Positions 37,761 to 48,871 of a stretch of DNA of 64,000 bases are shown in pieces; position 1 is the stretch's first letter; each line of letters opens with the position of its first letter. The stretch covers positions 75,185,104-75,249,103 of the forward strand of contig OV884014.1 in NCBI GenBank assembly GCA_930367205.1, given 5' to 3'. The notes beneath the pieces are model-generated. The model made no database searches. It was not told where the DNA came from and saw only the letters and a program-made list of their open reading frames with translations. Position numbers and translations under genes: made by a program. This DNA comes from Acanthosoma haemorrhoidale (lineage: Eukaryota; Arthropoda; Insecta; Hemiptera; Acanthosomatidae).

Positions 37761-38683
37761 CAGTTCTGCCATTACAACGGAGATAATATTCTTCGGTTTA
37801 GGACAACTAAATTATAGCTATGTATATATTTATCTCTTGTATTTTTCACTACCGAGCCCAAAAAATTCAAAGTGGTGCGTCCGGGTGTTTGAGGGATATG
37901 TTTAAGCAGGGAAATAACCATTATGACTTTTGCAGAAAGTTCCTCATTCAATATTTTTTTTTAACATTTCTTAATGTGCTTGCCTTAATAGCCATATATG
38001 CAACATTGGAAGCATAACAGTGCACACTTTGGGAAATGGAATATTTAAAAAGGTGGCAACTATCAGCCTTACCTCTCTTCACGAGCTACTGCAATACTGT
38101 AGTCAGCTATAGTAAGAAGTATTTTTTCTTTTATTAAATGTATGAGTTCTGAAATTGATACAGATTTGTAGATTTTTTGTAGGGACGATGGCTTTGGTTG
38201 ATAAAAGACATATCCGTTCTCGAATAATAATTATATCTTTATGTTTTGGGGAACAAATATTTATTTAAAATTAGGAGCCTACATATATATATATAATAAA
38301 ACTAAATTAGAAAAGATAAAATAAAAAAAATATCCACACAAATAAAATACACACAAAAAATAAAAACTGAAATGAATGTAAAAAAAATTCGATAAGAAGA
38401 GAACAGCAACAAAAACTTGCTAGAAAAATAAAACAATAATATTTATATAACTATACAAACAAACTAATTCGCAATTGGGTATTCATATCTTCATGTATTC
38501 GTCCGTAATAAACCGTTTATCGAAACGATGTCGTTGTCCATTAATAAATTTGGTGGGAAATCATATTTCATTCATTAACCTAAGTAAATATCCCGAAAAA
38601 CAATCCACTCTCACAGATTTTTTTTCAATAATAAATTTTTATTTGAAGAAAATTACAATTTGCTCTAGAAGGGGTTTAGACAA
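37761..38683. other. AT-rich DNA, no gene seen
   Basis: A-rich stretches at 38280-38470 and hydrophobic chance frames. Nothing is supported. Confidence 0.55.
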
Positions 38684-38883
38684 TTGCCTGTAGTCATACA
38701 ATGGTAGGCCAAGTGACGCGAGGTTTGCTTTGAGTAATTTCCTTTTTTCAAAAACACTTACTAGCAAGTATTTACTACTTGTACTGATAGTGAAGTAAGC
38801 ACTTGTAAGTCTGTTTGTAAAAAATGAAATAACTCAAAACAAACATTGCGTCACTTTGCCTACAATTGGATGACTACAGGCAA
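38684..38883. repeat. 200-bp near-perfect palindromic MITE
   Basis: The left end TTGCCTGTAGTCAT and right end ATGACTACAGGCAA are exact inverted copies. The symmetry runs almost to the centre (about 38783) through TAGGC.AAGTGACGC, TTTG.TTTGAGT, ATTTC.TTTTTT and CTTAC..AAGT blocks, so nearly the whole element folds as one hairpin. It has no coding capacity. A clear target-site duplication was not found. The structure is that of a small non-autonomous DNA transposon. Confidence 0.8.
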
Positions 38884-41471
38884 GTGTCACTGTGCGGTCT
38901 ATATATCAACGAATTCATACCATATATACAATATTATATGTACTCTTTCATTCATACCGCATTTAAAATATACGGTATGAATATCCCAGGGATCCCCTCA
39001 TTTATTTTCCCACAGAATCGTAATCTGTGAACTATGACTCCCAGTTTGACTTGTTTAACCGCCACGGATACAGCAACTACATCGTCCTCTTTCAAAATCA
39101 GAGGCACGTGAACTCTTGAGTATTGGCGCACCTTTACTGAATATTATACCTGTTAATTTTCGGGGTTTGCCCTTATCAACGCAAATGGCACCCCTATATC
39201 AAGATTGACCAATACTTTCCGAATCAAGTGGATTTATTTCACTTTGGATCGGATGATTATGCAAGGCGATGCATATTGCATGAGAGGAGGATCTTTAAGG
39301 TTAAACAACTTTAACTTGGGTTTGATTTAAGGATTCGAGATTACAGCGTTCACATGTGACATTACGTACTTACGTGTTACCCGAAATTATAATTGGCCCA
39401 TATATACGACGTGTGTTTGCGGAGTTGATATATCATGGACATACTCGTATACACTGTCCTTGTTAGAATGTATGAGCTGGCTTGGGCATGAATAAATACA
39501 TAAATAATGTTCGAATGGTAATGTCGACAGGTCTTCTGGGACTTATTGTGCAAAGTATGCCATCGCCTCAGTGCATTATACATTTAACCGGTTACTTCAC
39601 TTTTTTTTTTTTTTATCATTACATATTTTTTTACCAAACAGAATTTGATACATTAATTATGAACTATTGTATATGTAGGTATGTATATATATACATTATT
39701 AACTTTTGTTAATTACTTTACTAACTATCTTGGTCATTGGTTTTGTCTAGGATTATGTCCCTAGATAGAAGAGTTGATTTGAATTTACTTTCAATTAGGG
39801 GTAATTATTACGTAAGAGGATGCAATAGTAAATAGGATTTTAGGAAATATTTATTAAGAACTTCATTAATTATAGCTATTTATAAATTTGAAATATACAT
39901 TAAATGAATGAAAGATCTAAATTAATACTATAAACAAAAATTATGTCACATGAAATTTATCAATATAACTTTATCCTAGCTTACTCATTTGTATGTCTTG
40001 GCCAGAGGAGGTTGCATCTCTTGAAAGCGTCCTCTAGTGTGGAGACGTGGGAGAGTAGAAAAACGTTGATTCGGCTCCGACCGGAGATGGAAGTCAACCC
40101 TTTCTCGCCTTCTTTTCTCAAATTTTATCGGTGTTTCCTTTTGCCTCCGTATAGTGTGGGTGAAAATAATTAAGTTGACTTGGTCGCTTCTGCTATTGGA
40201 TGTGAGATTTGGACATTTTTTATGCGACCTGTCGAATCCTGTCTGTTGAGGACACAAATTCTAACATGAAACAAATCTCACTTACCCTTTAGTCAACTTT
40301 TCTCAATATAATTCACATCACATAATTTTACATTTAACCAACGTTAAATAACATTAAATATTTATTATAATTGGTAAAAGACCGTATGATAATTGAAATT
40401 TTTTTATTATGAGATTGTTTTAATCATCCCTTGACTAATTCATATTTACAGTTCGATTTCAAAGATACCATACCATAATAATATATATATATTTATATTG
40501 CCTTAAGACTAGTTTTTTATTGGAGTCTTGCACGAAATATCTGATATTTTATCGATTATTTTTATATTAAAAAATATCTTGGGGAAGATTTTAATTTTTT
40601 TAAAAACTAATTTTTGCACGATGCACATATAAATACTTATGCCTCTTATTGCGTGGTACTCAGAACGTAAGTAAGACGTAATAAATAAAGGAACGATGGT
40701 TAGAACGGGGAAAAGTAACTGCTACGTACAGTCGGGAGCTATTTATTTTAATATTTGCAAACATTTATTCAAACCAATATGTACATATTGTATGCTACAT
40801 ATATAAATTATAGGGAAATATATCCAAGGTATCTATCTATCGATACATATCTCTACCCTCTATCCCTCTACGCTCAAGTCGAATAATAAAAATATTTTAT
40901 TTAATTATCTTAGTGTTGCCTAATAGTTATTCAAACTACTAGGTAAAATTTGGTAAATAAACATTGCTAAATATTGATTGGATTTAATCCAATCAGGTGC
41001 TAGTGTGGTTAAAACTATGCATTTTCTCTTAAACTAAAATTCTATTTTCTTAAACGGATCTTTATACAAGTAGTAACTCATTTGTCCTTATGACACCGAG
41101 TCAACCCTGAGCAGACCTATTGTCCAAAGAAAAAATCCTGGGTGAATCGCAAATGAAACAAGACATCCCTACAGGGGATAGTATTTATTTTTTTTAATTT
41201 ATATGAACGAAATAAAATACCTATAATTTGATGAAACAATATTTAGACATGCTTACTGGATTCTTCACTCAAGTTAGTGATAAAATTAATGAGTACTTAT
41301 TATCATAAACATTTTATATTATTCATGAAACCGTCTCGACCACTAAAGACAATGTTTTCTACAAAAAATTTAAAACAAAACATATCAATAACAAATACTA
41401 TCGCTGGTTCATAAATAAGTCAACTGCTTCCGCATGTTCCCACATTCCGCTGTGCTATTTATCTTACTTGT
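38884..41471. other. AT-rich DNA with one basic open frame
   Basis: Minus frame 39985-40257 (90 codons, no ATG start) encodes a strongly basic product in a GC-elevated patch and is unidentified. A plus frame overlaps it. A short perfect palindrome (GATTGGATT/AATCCAATC) lies at about 40976-40994. The remainder is AT-rich. Confidence 0.45.
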
Positions 41472-41550
41472 GCAGGATAGCTCAGCTGGCAGAGCCTATG
41501 ACTTGATGTCCGGTGGTTCGAGTCTCAACCTTTCAGTATAGTTTTTTTTT
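41472..41550 (+). pseudogene. tRNA pseudogene or tRNA-derived SINE head
   Basis: GCAGGATAGCTCAGCTGGCAGAGC forms a good D-arm and A box. GGTTCGAGTCT forms a T-loop and B box, and a T9 run at 41542-41550 would stop polymerase III. The distance between the D-arm and T-arm is about seven bases shorter than in a normal tRNA, so the anticodon arm cannot fold. The 3' acceptor strand does not pair with GCAGGAT. Hence a decayed tRNA or SINE head rather than a functional gene. Confidence 0.6.
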
Positions 41551-42261
41551 GGCTATTAATCGCTAATAGTTTGCTCCTAATAATACTTTAAGTAGCAGTG
41601 ATAGCGTCGATTTTTACTATAACTCACCATTGGAAAACAATGTGGATTATAAGTAAATGCAGACAGATATAAGAAGATTGCCCCGAACTTGCCTGAAAGT
41701 AGAACCCTCCGTTCAGGTTTGTTTATTTATTTTCTTGAAACGGCAGAAGTGGAATCCTGTTTGATTTTTGTTTGTATTTTTTTTATGGAAGAAGAGCGAA
41801 CCGATCTCCCCCTCCTGAAGTAAATTACTTTTAAAAATAAATTAAAAAATAAACACAAATCTTCGGCCTTGAAATTATAAATAAAAGTTATTATTAACGG
41901 ATTTTGTTTTTTAATAAATTTTTTAATATACACCGCTACCGAAAAAGAGACAGGAAAATTGCAGGCCAATTCATTTGATTAATAATAGGTTAGAGGAGAT
42001 CGGAGAGACGTGTAGCTGCGGTGATGTCATATTTTTATTACATTCTACAAATGAGTTTTGCTAATTTAACTGTTGATTTGTAAAAATAAAACAGCTTTAA
42101 ATAGAGCAATTTATACTCAGTAAAAGATTGATTATGTTGTATACAATTTAATAATGTAATAGAAACAAGAATTGAACAGTTATTTCAGGAAATTACCTAA
42201 CATTATCAATGCAATTGATTATTGAACTATTTTAATTTATTTTTATAATTAAGGTTTCATA
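41551..42261. other. AT-rich DNA, no gene seen
   Basis: Minus frame 41727-41969 is Lys/Phe-rich and AT-driven. Nothing is supported. Confidence 0.55.
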
Positions 42262-42442
42262 CCCCCGTGCACTGTCCTGGCAATGGCCAGTTTCTGCAAT
42301 CATGTCCTATTGTATGAATGAGCGAGTGAATGATGCTGTAAATATGGTATGAATGAGATCATTTATCTGTATTATTATTGCCTTATAAAAGGCAGATTGT
42401 AATTATTGCACAATAAAGATTGTTAATTATAAAAAAAAAAAA
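42262..42442 (+). mobile_element. LINE family C 3' end with internal deletion
   Basis: CCTGGCAATGGCCAGTTTCT and CAATCATGTCCT match the family C 3' untranslated region (compare 55149-55180). The sequence then jumps to the last 110 bp: ATGGTATGAATGAG, GCCTTATAAAAGGCAGATTG and ACAATAAAG, with a poly(A) of about 12 at 42431-42442. About 180 bp are missing in between. Confidence 0.8.
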
Positions 42443-45400
42443 TTTCACTGAAGATATAATTTCAAATTTTTGATTGCATTAATATATTTTTCTGTGCAGT
42501 GCTTCTGACTAAAATTTTGTGTTGATATATTGGCGAAAGTTCAAGAATTCTCCACCCAACAAACCACTATCAATTCTTACGAGGCATTACTTGCGTAAAT
42601 ATTATAATTACAATACAATATTCTTTAAATAAAGTTGTATATGGGAATAGGTTAGGTCCTCATTATTTATTTGCTAGGAAAAGTCGCCAATATAATGAAT
42701 GACATTTTTATTTATTGAGAAGCCATAATTTTGAGTCTGCCATTTCTAAATAAAATACCAAATAAAAACTGATTATTTTTTATAAATAACTTTTTTTTCT
42801 TTTAGCGTCTTTAATGTGTCATTAACTACGATTAAATTCAAATTGTATGCAGCATCTGAGCTTAAACTTGAGAAATAATAAAATCAAATTTATGCTGACT
42901 ACCCATGACTTTATTTCGTTTTTCTGGTCACATCAGAGCTCAGTAAATGATTTTCATTTAAGACTTTAGTGTCTTCATCTGGTATTTCCCCCCTATTCGG
43001 TCTCCTGATCAAGAATTATTCTCCCACAATACTCTCCTTAGTGAACCGTTTCTGTTTTTATGATTTCATCTGTACCTCAGTGTTGTGTCGCCTTTTTCGC
43101 AAACAACGCCAATACAAGATTGGCTGTATCGTTGGCCGTATCAACCGATATCCCACCCTATGTCATATCTTTCAATCCCAACGGGATCCTTCTTGTTTCG
43201 CTGAACGTTTCTTCGAGTATCCAACCTCTGGTATTCTATTTCAAAAACTCTTTGACAATCTCATTTTGTTCCAGTATTAAAATATCCACTTTATATTCTC
43301 CTCCCTGAAGTCCCAAACCTACGCAAGCAGCCTGACGTCTATATCTCGTTTTTGTTCTTCTGATTGCAATATCATCCATAATAAAGCTATTTGAGCATTG
43401 TAGTGTCATATGTGAGGATTATTGTCCGAATCACCTTAGTACCATTCACTGTTCAGTCTCTTGCTTTAGGTTCGAACGTGCAGCAGAGAAAATAATAACT
43501 TCTCAAAGGTGACTATGGTTGACCTTATTGTGGGATTCTTCTCAATGAGGCGTCTCTGTAAACTACAACGCAGACCGTCTCGTAAACGAGGCTAGGAACA
43601 AGGATATACAATTTATCCTATCAAAGGAAGGCTTGCTTTCATCCCTCACGATACGGATACTCGAAAGACCGTATGGTAAATAGGACAAACTTGGGACCTC
43701 GTCCCCATGCAGGAGATGCTCAAGGCAGGAAGAACTTCTGGGCAGGTTCCAGATTAGACACGCTCCCTTTTTATACTAAACTTCTAACCTTACCCTTTTT
43801 GCAAAGAAAAGCCAACCGAAAAACAGTTGCAGATGTAAAGACCAATCTAAAACGAGAAAAAGGGTGTTAATACGGAACACAATACCCAGTGTTATAAAAT
43901 TTTTATTACACGTTTACTATTTGCTCAAAATTGATAAATGAGATAGTAAAGAAAGGAATTTTTGAGTGTTGATATCTCCAAACGTAAATTACTCTCTCAC
44001 CATTGTCCCCGTGGTCCCCTAATTAAGGAAATTCGCCAATAAGTGTTATTGTAATTTATTTTTATTATTATTGTAATAAACTCCTGAGATGTTATCTTGA
44101 CGGCTTGCGGAGACTTAAGAGCCGCCCTTGGTAGGGTTACATAAAACAGGTTGGGGCCGAAATGGATTTTTATTTTCCGACAAGAGGCGGTTGTCCTTCG
44201 CCGAAGAATGCCTGAGTACTTGTCCGTGCTTTGTCCACGTCTTGTTTGCACTGTTGTTTGGTAGCGTCGGTGAACAAGGCGTGTAATTTTTTTGGCTATG
44301 CTGGGAACAAGTACCGAATTGTTCACGTGGGTGCCAAATTCCAATGCGAAGGCGAATAGACAACCACAGGTAGCATGCTGCTAACGGGGGGAGAATTAAA
44401 TCTAAGCATGAGTAACATGCTTTGTAGAGTAGAGTAATTGGAACTATCTTTAAATTTGTTTTAGCCGCTGTAATGGAACTCGTGTAATACTTCAGATTTT
44501 TTTTTCTAATTTCATTTCACCTGAGTCTTATTTTGATGATCCGGAACAATCTGCCATCTGTCTGAATGGATATGACAGTTAAACTTCAATGGGGTCAGTG
44601 CGAAAATGAAAAACGTATAATACAAGACCCTATCCGCGAATTTATAAGCGTTTTTTGCGCATGCATCAAATAATACATCAAACGCTCGTTTATACATTTA
44701 TAAGAACAGTGGTGGTTTCCACGTGCAATAAAACTAAATAAATAAACTTATTTTTGTTTAGATATAAATTGGACATGCAAAAGGTAGTACGTAAAAAAAA
44801 ATAGTGTTAAGGTTTTTTATAGAAAAGGTAGCAATAAGTAGCATGGAAAGATGAGTAAGTTACAGTCGGAAGTAGATTAGTAATTATTTATTTCCATTCA
44901 ATTGGATTTTTTTTTACTACCATTACTATAAATAATCTAAAACTCATTTTTTTTTGGTTAGTACCTTTCCCATGTCAACGTCACAATTGTTCGTTTGGAT
45001 TAAATTTAAAGGAATACCCATACAAGATCTGTGTAGTGGGGGATTGCCTCGGAGCGCCTGAGAACTCCCCGGTCTTATCTTTTAGTCCTACTGACACCCC
45101 CCATTTTTTTTTCGTTACATCAATTATGATTTAAATTGTATTTTAAATTACAAGAGTATTCTAAACTATCAAGAGCTGGTCCAGACGATGGCTATGAGAG
45201 ATTCTTAAATAATTATTAGTAGTCCGAAAAATGTAGAAAAAAATCCTATTTAAATCTCTTCGAACGCCATGGAAAGTTATTACCCAAAAGTTCTTTTTTT
45301 TTTATTTGCATAACGGTCTTTAAAAGCCATGGAGAAACTTAAATAGCTTCTGAGGTGGAATGATAGAAATCTATAATTTGTTTCTTTTAACTTTTTTTTT

Positions 45401-45464
45401 CCCATACTGGCTCCCTTAGTAACTTAAACACTTTGGTATTGTATAAAAGGCTTTTCTATAAATA
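42443..45464. other. Intergenic DNA with two unidentified GC-elevated patches
   Basis: Patch one, 42969-43310, is open in two plus frames, and its minus strand also reads with few stops. I recognise no domain. Patch two, 44040-44380, has retroelement-like composition and a minus-strand TTGGCGAATT near a CA, which could be an LTR/primer-binding junction, but the opposite LTR end cannot be placed. The plus frame at 43673-43870 is unidentified. The rest is AT-rich. Confidence 0.4.
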
Positions 45465-45649
45465 TTAATATTTCATGCCTTTCTAGGCATTCCACACCCC
45501 ATATCCTTCTCATACATCCTTCAAATAGGGGTCTCCCCTTAGTGAAAGGCACTTTCCAGCCAAAAATGGTTTTCCTTATTTTTCCCACATTCCTATTTTT
45601 TATAAGTTTGAGAGCTTAGAAAAAAAAAAAAAAAAATTAATATTTACAT
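45465..45649 (+). mobile_element. LINE family B 3' end with poly(A) and target-site duplication
   Basis: The body 45477-45617 aligns with the 3' part of the LINE at 56690-56770 (GGCATTCCACACCCCATATC, CTTCAAAT, CTCCCCTTAGT). It ends in GAGAGCTTAG plus about 17 A. TTAATATTTCAT (45465-45476) before and TTAATATTTACAT (45637-45649) after form a slightly altered target-site duplication. It is non-coding. Confidence 0.75.
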
Positions 45650-45779
45650 ATCGATTGGATTACTTTTACGAGCACTGCCGTACAGCAGACAGACTAAAGA
45701 TAGTTCTCAGCAACAAGAAAAAAGCAAACGTGTCGTTTGGAAGATAGCTTTACGATATTGAAGAGACGTAACAGTACTG

Positions 45780-46100
45780 ATTTACTGCCAGCCTAGCTAT
45801 AGTTACTTACCGTCCGGTCTTGGCGAAGAGTGCACTGCAAAAAGATGAGAGCTCCGGGCCGTTAAGATAGCAAAGGCAGGCTCTAATTGGCTGGACAAAG
45901 GACCTGGAGGGGTCAGTGGTGCATAGCTGCAGTCACTTAGCGTGCAATGTCACCTGCAATTGTTGGCAGCTCGCTTATCTGGGACAGGGTGCATTCTTCC
46001 AGGAGCACTTCGAGGAGGGCGAGTGGAAGACACTCGCTTTCATACCAACAAAGGCATCCAATCCGCAACTTTGTCTCAGGTTTTGAGTTAATAATTTCAA
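45780..46100 (-). promoter_or_regulatory. GC-elevated island with a possible minus-strand micro-exon
   Basis: On the minus strand, CTTTTTGCAG at about 45844-45835 is a good splice acceptor and GTAAGT at 45810-45805 is a strong donor. They would frame a 24-base exon (45834-45811) whose middle frame reads ALFAKTG. The surrounding 320 bp are clearly GC-elevated. Alternatively, the island is a promoter whose first exon ends at this donor. There is no homology to anything I know, and this is inference from motifs. Confidence 0.3.
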
Positions 46101-46425
46101 AGTGTTCACACATCAGACCACATTTCTGCCAGTTCTCGCAACAGTAAAGATTGTAATATTTTATTTGTGAAATCGACTCTATTTGATCCTAACATTGCAG
46201 TAAGATAGCAAAGGGTTGGAACCACAGCTAATGTAACCCATCCACAGAAAGATTATGAAGATTATTAGCTATATAAGCTTGAAATAAAAGTTATGGACCT
46301 GATACAGAAATTATGTTTACAGAAAAAAAGGGAAGACATTAAACATTAACTGAACCATTTCAACCTTAGCTACGGTTATCGGTGAGATGGGCTGTTGGTT
46401 GCTGGCCTTCGTATTCTTCATCTGA

Positions 46426-46635
46426 TGTTGTGATATCGTCCTGCTATAATAAAGCCACTCCACACCTTCGTGGTGACGTAGTGAATAAGAAGAACAAACG
46501 AGCCGTTTCTGATGGGAGATTCGAAGCTTGCCAAATTGTTCTCTACAAGCTCATACTGAAATACACCTCGACCGCTGACAGTATCGTCACTTCTCCTTTG
46601 TCCATCAAACAGCGCAATGATGGTCAGGCCCGACA
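46426..46635 (-). repeat. Possible solo LTR
   Basis: On the minus strand, a 210-bp GC-elevated segment starts TGTCGGGCC and ends CACAACA, giving TGT...ACA termini like many insect LTRs. The flanking five bases do not match, and no primer-binding site follows. The 72-residue minus frame inside is likely incidental. Confidence 0.3.
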
Positions 46636-48799
46636 ATAACGGGATAGGTTAGATGATATACAGGCATTATACAGGAGAGGGAACTGGGTGATAGGGATAG
46701 AGTGTGGTATAGACTGTAGATGAGAGGTTGACGAATGGACTTCAGAGACTGCGCACGCTTAGGGAATGTTATTTCTTGTTTTCCCCTAATTGGTTGTAAG
46801 ACTTGGTCAAGATAGTCGAGGTGCGTTTGCTTGGGTCAGTAGTTCAATTAGCCCTTCGGGTGTCCAAAATAAATCACCTATTGTTAACCCAGGAAACATG
46901 GGAATGCCGCATCTTGGTCAACTTATTATTTAAATTATTGAATAGTTGAATGAATACTGTTAAAAGCATGCTATTCGTTTTATAAATTCTACATTGACTA
47001 AAGTTAACAACTCATGGATGAGTTATGTGTTTTCCCAACAAGTAAATCCCAGAGGACATTAGTCAGTGGGCTAGCTGAGGCATATTGATGAAGCGATGAA
47101 AAAGGAAATAAAGAAACCGCCCATTAGCGAAGAGTCAGTGCCTTCACAATCAGTGATGGCCCTTCCAAGAACTGGCCTCCAGGCCGGAAATTCTTGTCGT
47201 CATGGGAGGCTGTACAGTCATCGAGTTCTTGTATTGATGGCCAAGCACGAAGGGGGAGGTTTTGAACAGCTACGAGTATCGTCTTTCTTATGTCTTCCTT
47301 CATGTTAAGATGTATTTTTCTGTGAATTTAAAAAAAAAGAAGAAATTGTCATTATTCACAGAAGGTAATACGTGTCCAATAAGACCAAAACTCTCTCAAT
47401 GTTTACAGCTTTATTTATGATAATCTCGTTACACTGATTCAATTTATTTATCAATTTGGGTACTATCAACATTTTAATAATATTTCCGATGTGGTGGATT
47501 TTAAAACTATTGTTTTGTAAGATTTTGAAATTTTTTTTATATTTAATGATTTAGAAGTTGGGAATTCGGTTATGACAAAACGATATGGGAGCGATTTGTT
47601 CTAATTAGGTAATTATTACAATATCCAATACGTCGTAATTTATTGGATTTTATAAATAAATAGACAGAACTTAGATATTTTTAAACCTCCTTATAGTCCT
47701 AAAATAAATAATTATATCAATACCACTTTTTTTTACTTTTAGGAATAATATAAAATTGCAAATACATCAAAAAGTACTAATTTATCCCGGGATAAAAAAA
47801 AAAATTATTATCCTGGGAACTTTAATTAAAACTAATTTTTTTCCTTAAAGTTTACCAACAGAAATTGTACTATTCGCTGTTAACTACTTGAATGTATGTA
47901 GATTTTGAAATATATGTATTTTTACACATCCTAAAAAATTAAACGACATGAAAATGGGTGTAGCACCACCAAGTGATACTCTACACAACTTTATTAACTG
48001 TTGGGGAAAATACACATTATATTTACTACGAAAATACTTATTTTTATAACATAATTTTTTTTAAAAATCATCTTGGCCATCGAAAATGATCTTTTTGAAG
48101 TATAAAAAAAAAGTGAATAGCTACAATAAAGAGAAAACAATACGAGCAATTCCTATTGTATTACCAACAAATATCGTAAGGTAGCCTGCTTGACTACATT
48201 AAAAAATTCACTTCTGTATTTGTCCTCTTTGAAACTCTTTTTGAGTTATGGTTATTATATTTTAACTCAATGCTACCTATATTTAACCTAATGCAAGGCT
48301 TGCAATGTACCAATAAAATTGTAGATAAATTTATTAATTTTTATTAACACTCCGTGAAAGAAAAGAAAGATGATAATATTTGAAAGTCTGCGTTAAGTAT
48401 AGTGGATTCATTATGATACTTTTATTTTCATGTAAGATCGATAAACTACATTTTCAGTTTGGATCCAAACTCCAATCCAAAACATTATTACATTTTTTGA
48501 GATAATGTCTAGATTTCAATGAATTTCATAATCGAAAAACCATGTTGGGAATCGCTAACCAAATATAAAATGGCTGACTGACCCTTCACAGTGGTACAGA
48601 TCATATAATCTTTCCATAGGTTTTGGTTAAGAAATAATTCGTTGTCATAGCCCATCATTGTCCGTATGAAACAGTTTTGTGTTTATTTTTTAACAGCACA
48701 GAAACTTTTTGATTTATTTATTTCATTCTGTAACCTATGACATTAGGCGGAGTCAGGAAATGTTATAAATGAAACCACCCTTCCTCACTCCCCCACCAC
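46636..48799. other. Mostly AT-rich DNA, no gene seen
   Basis: Plus frame 47096-47308 (70 residues) lies in raised GC but is unrecognised. 47310-48770 is AT-rich without signal. Confidence 0.5.
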
Positions 48800-48871
48800 C
48801 CCACAGGTTTAAATACGTGTGGTCAGTAGTTTGCAGAGGCCGGCCACATCTAGTCAATTGTAACAGTGAGT
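48800..48871 (+). promoter_or_regulatory. Candidate TATA promoter and 5' untranslated exon
   Basis: TTTAAATA at 48808-48815 can serve as a TATA box. TCAGT initiator-like sequence lies at 48823, and the start position expected from the TATA box is near 48838. AACA|GTGAGT at 48862-48871 is a good splice donor. A short GC-rich untranslated exon between them is plausible in an otherwise AT-rich stretch. The ATG-bearing exon at 54621 is the nearest downstream partner, implying an intron of about 5.75 kb. TATA-to-TCAGT spacing is too short for both to be used together. Confidence 0.35.

Noticed and set aside
43000..43270. Minus-strand reading with a GTDEII-like string reminiscent of annexin repeats
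   Set aside because: The spacing to the neighbouring conserved positions is off by two and stops interrupt the frame, so it is more likely coincidence.
44040..44380. Possible LTR with TTGGCGAATT beside a CA end on the minus strand
   Set aside because: The expected TGT start is mutated or misplaced, and the putative primer-binding site does not resemble a known one, so the element cannot be bounded.
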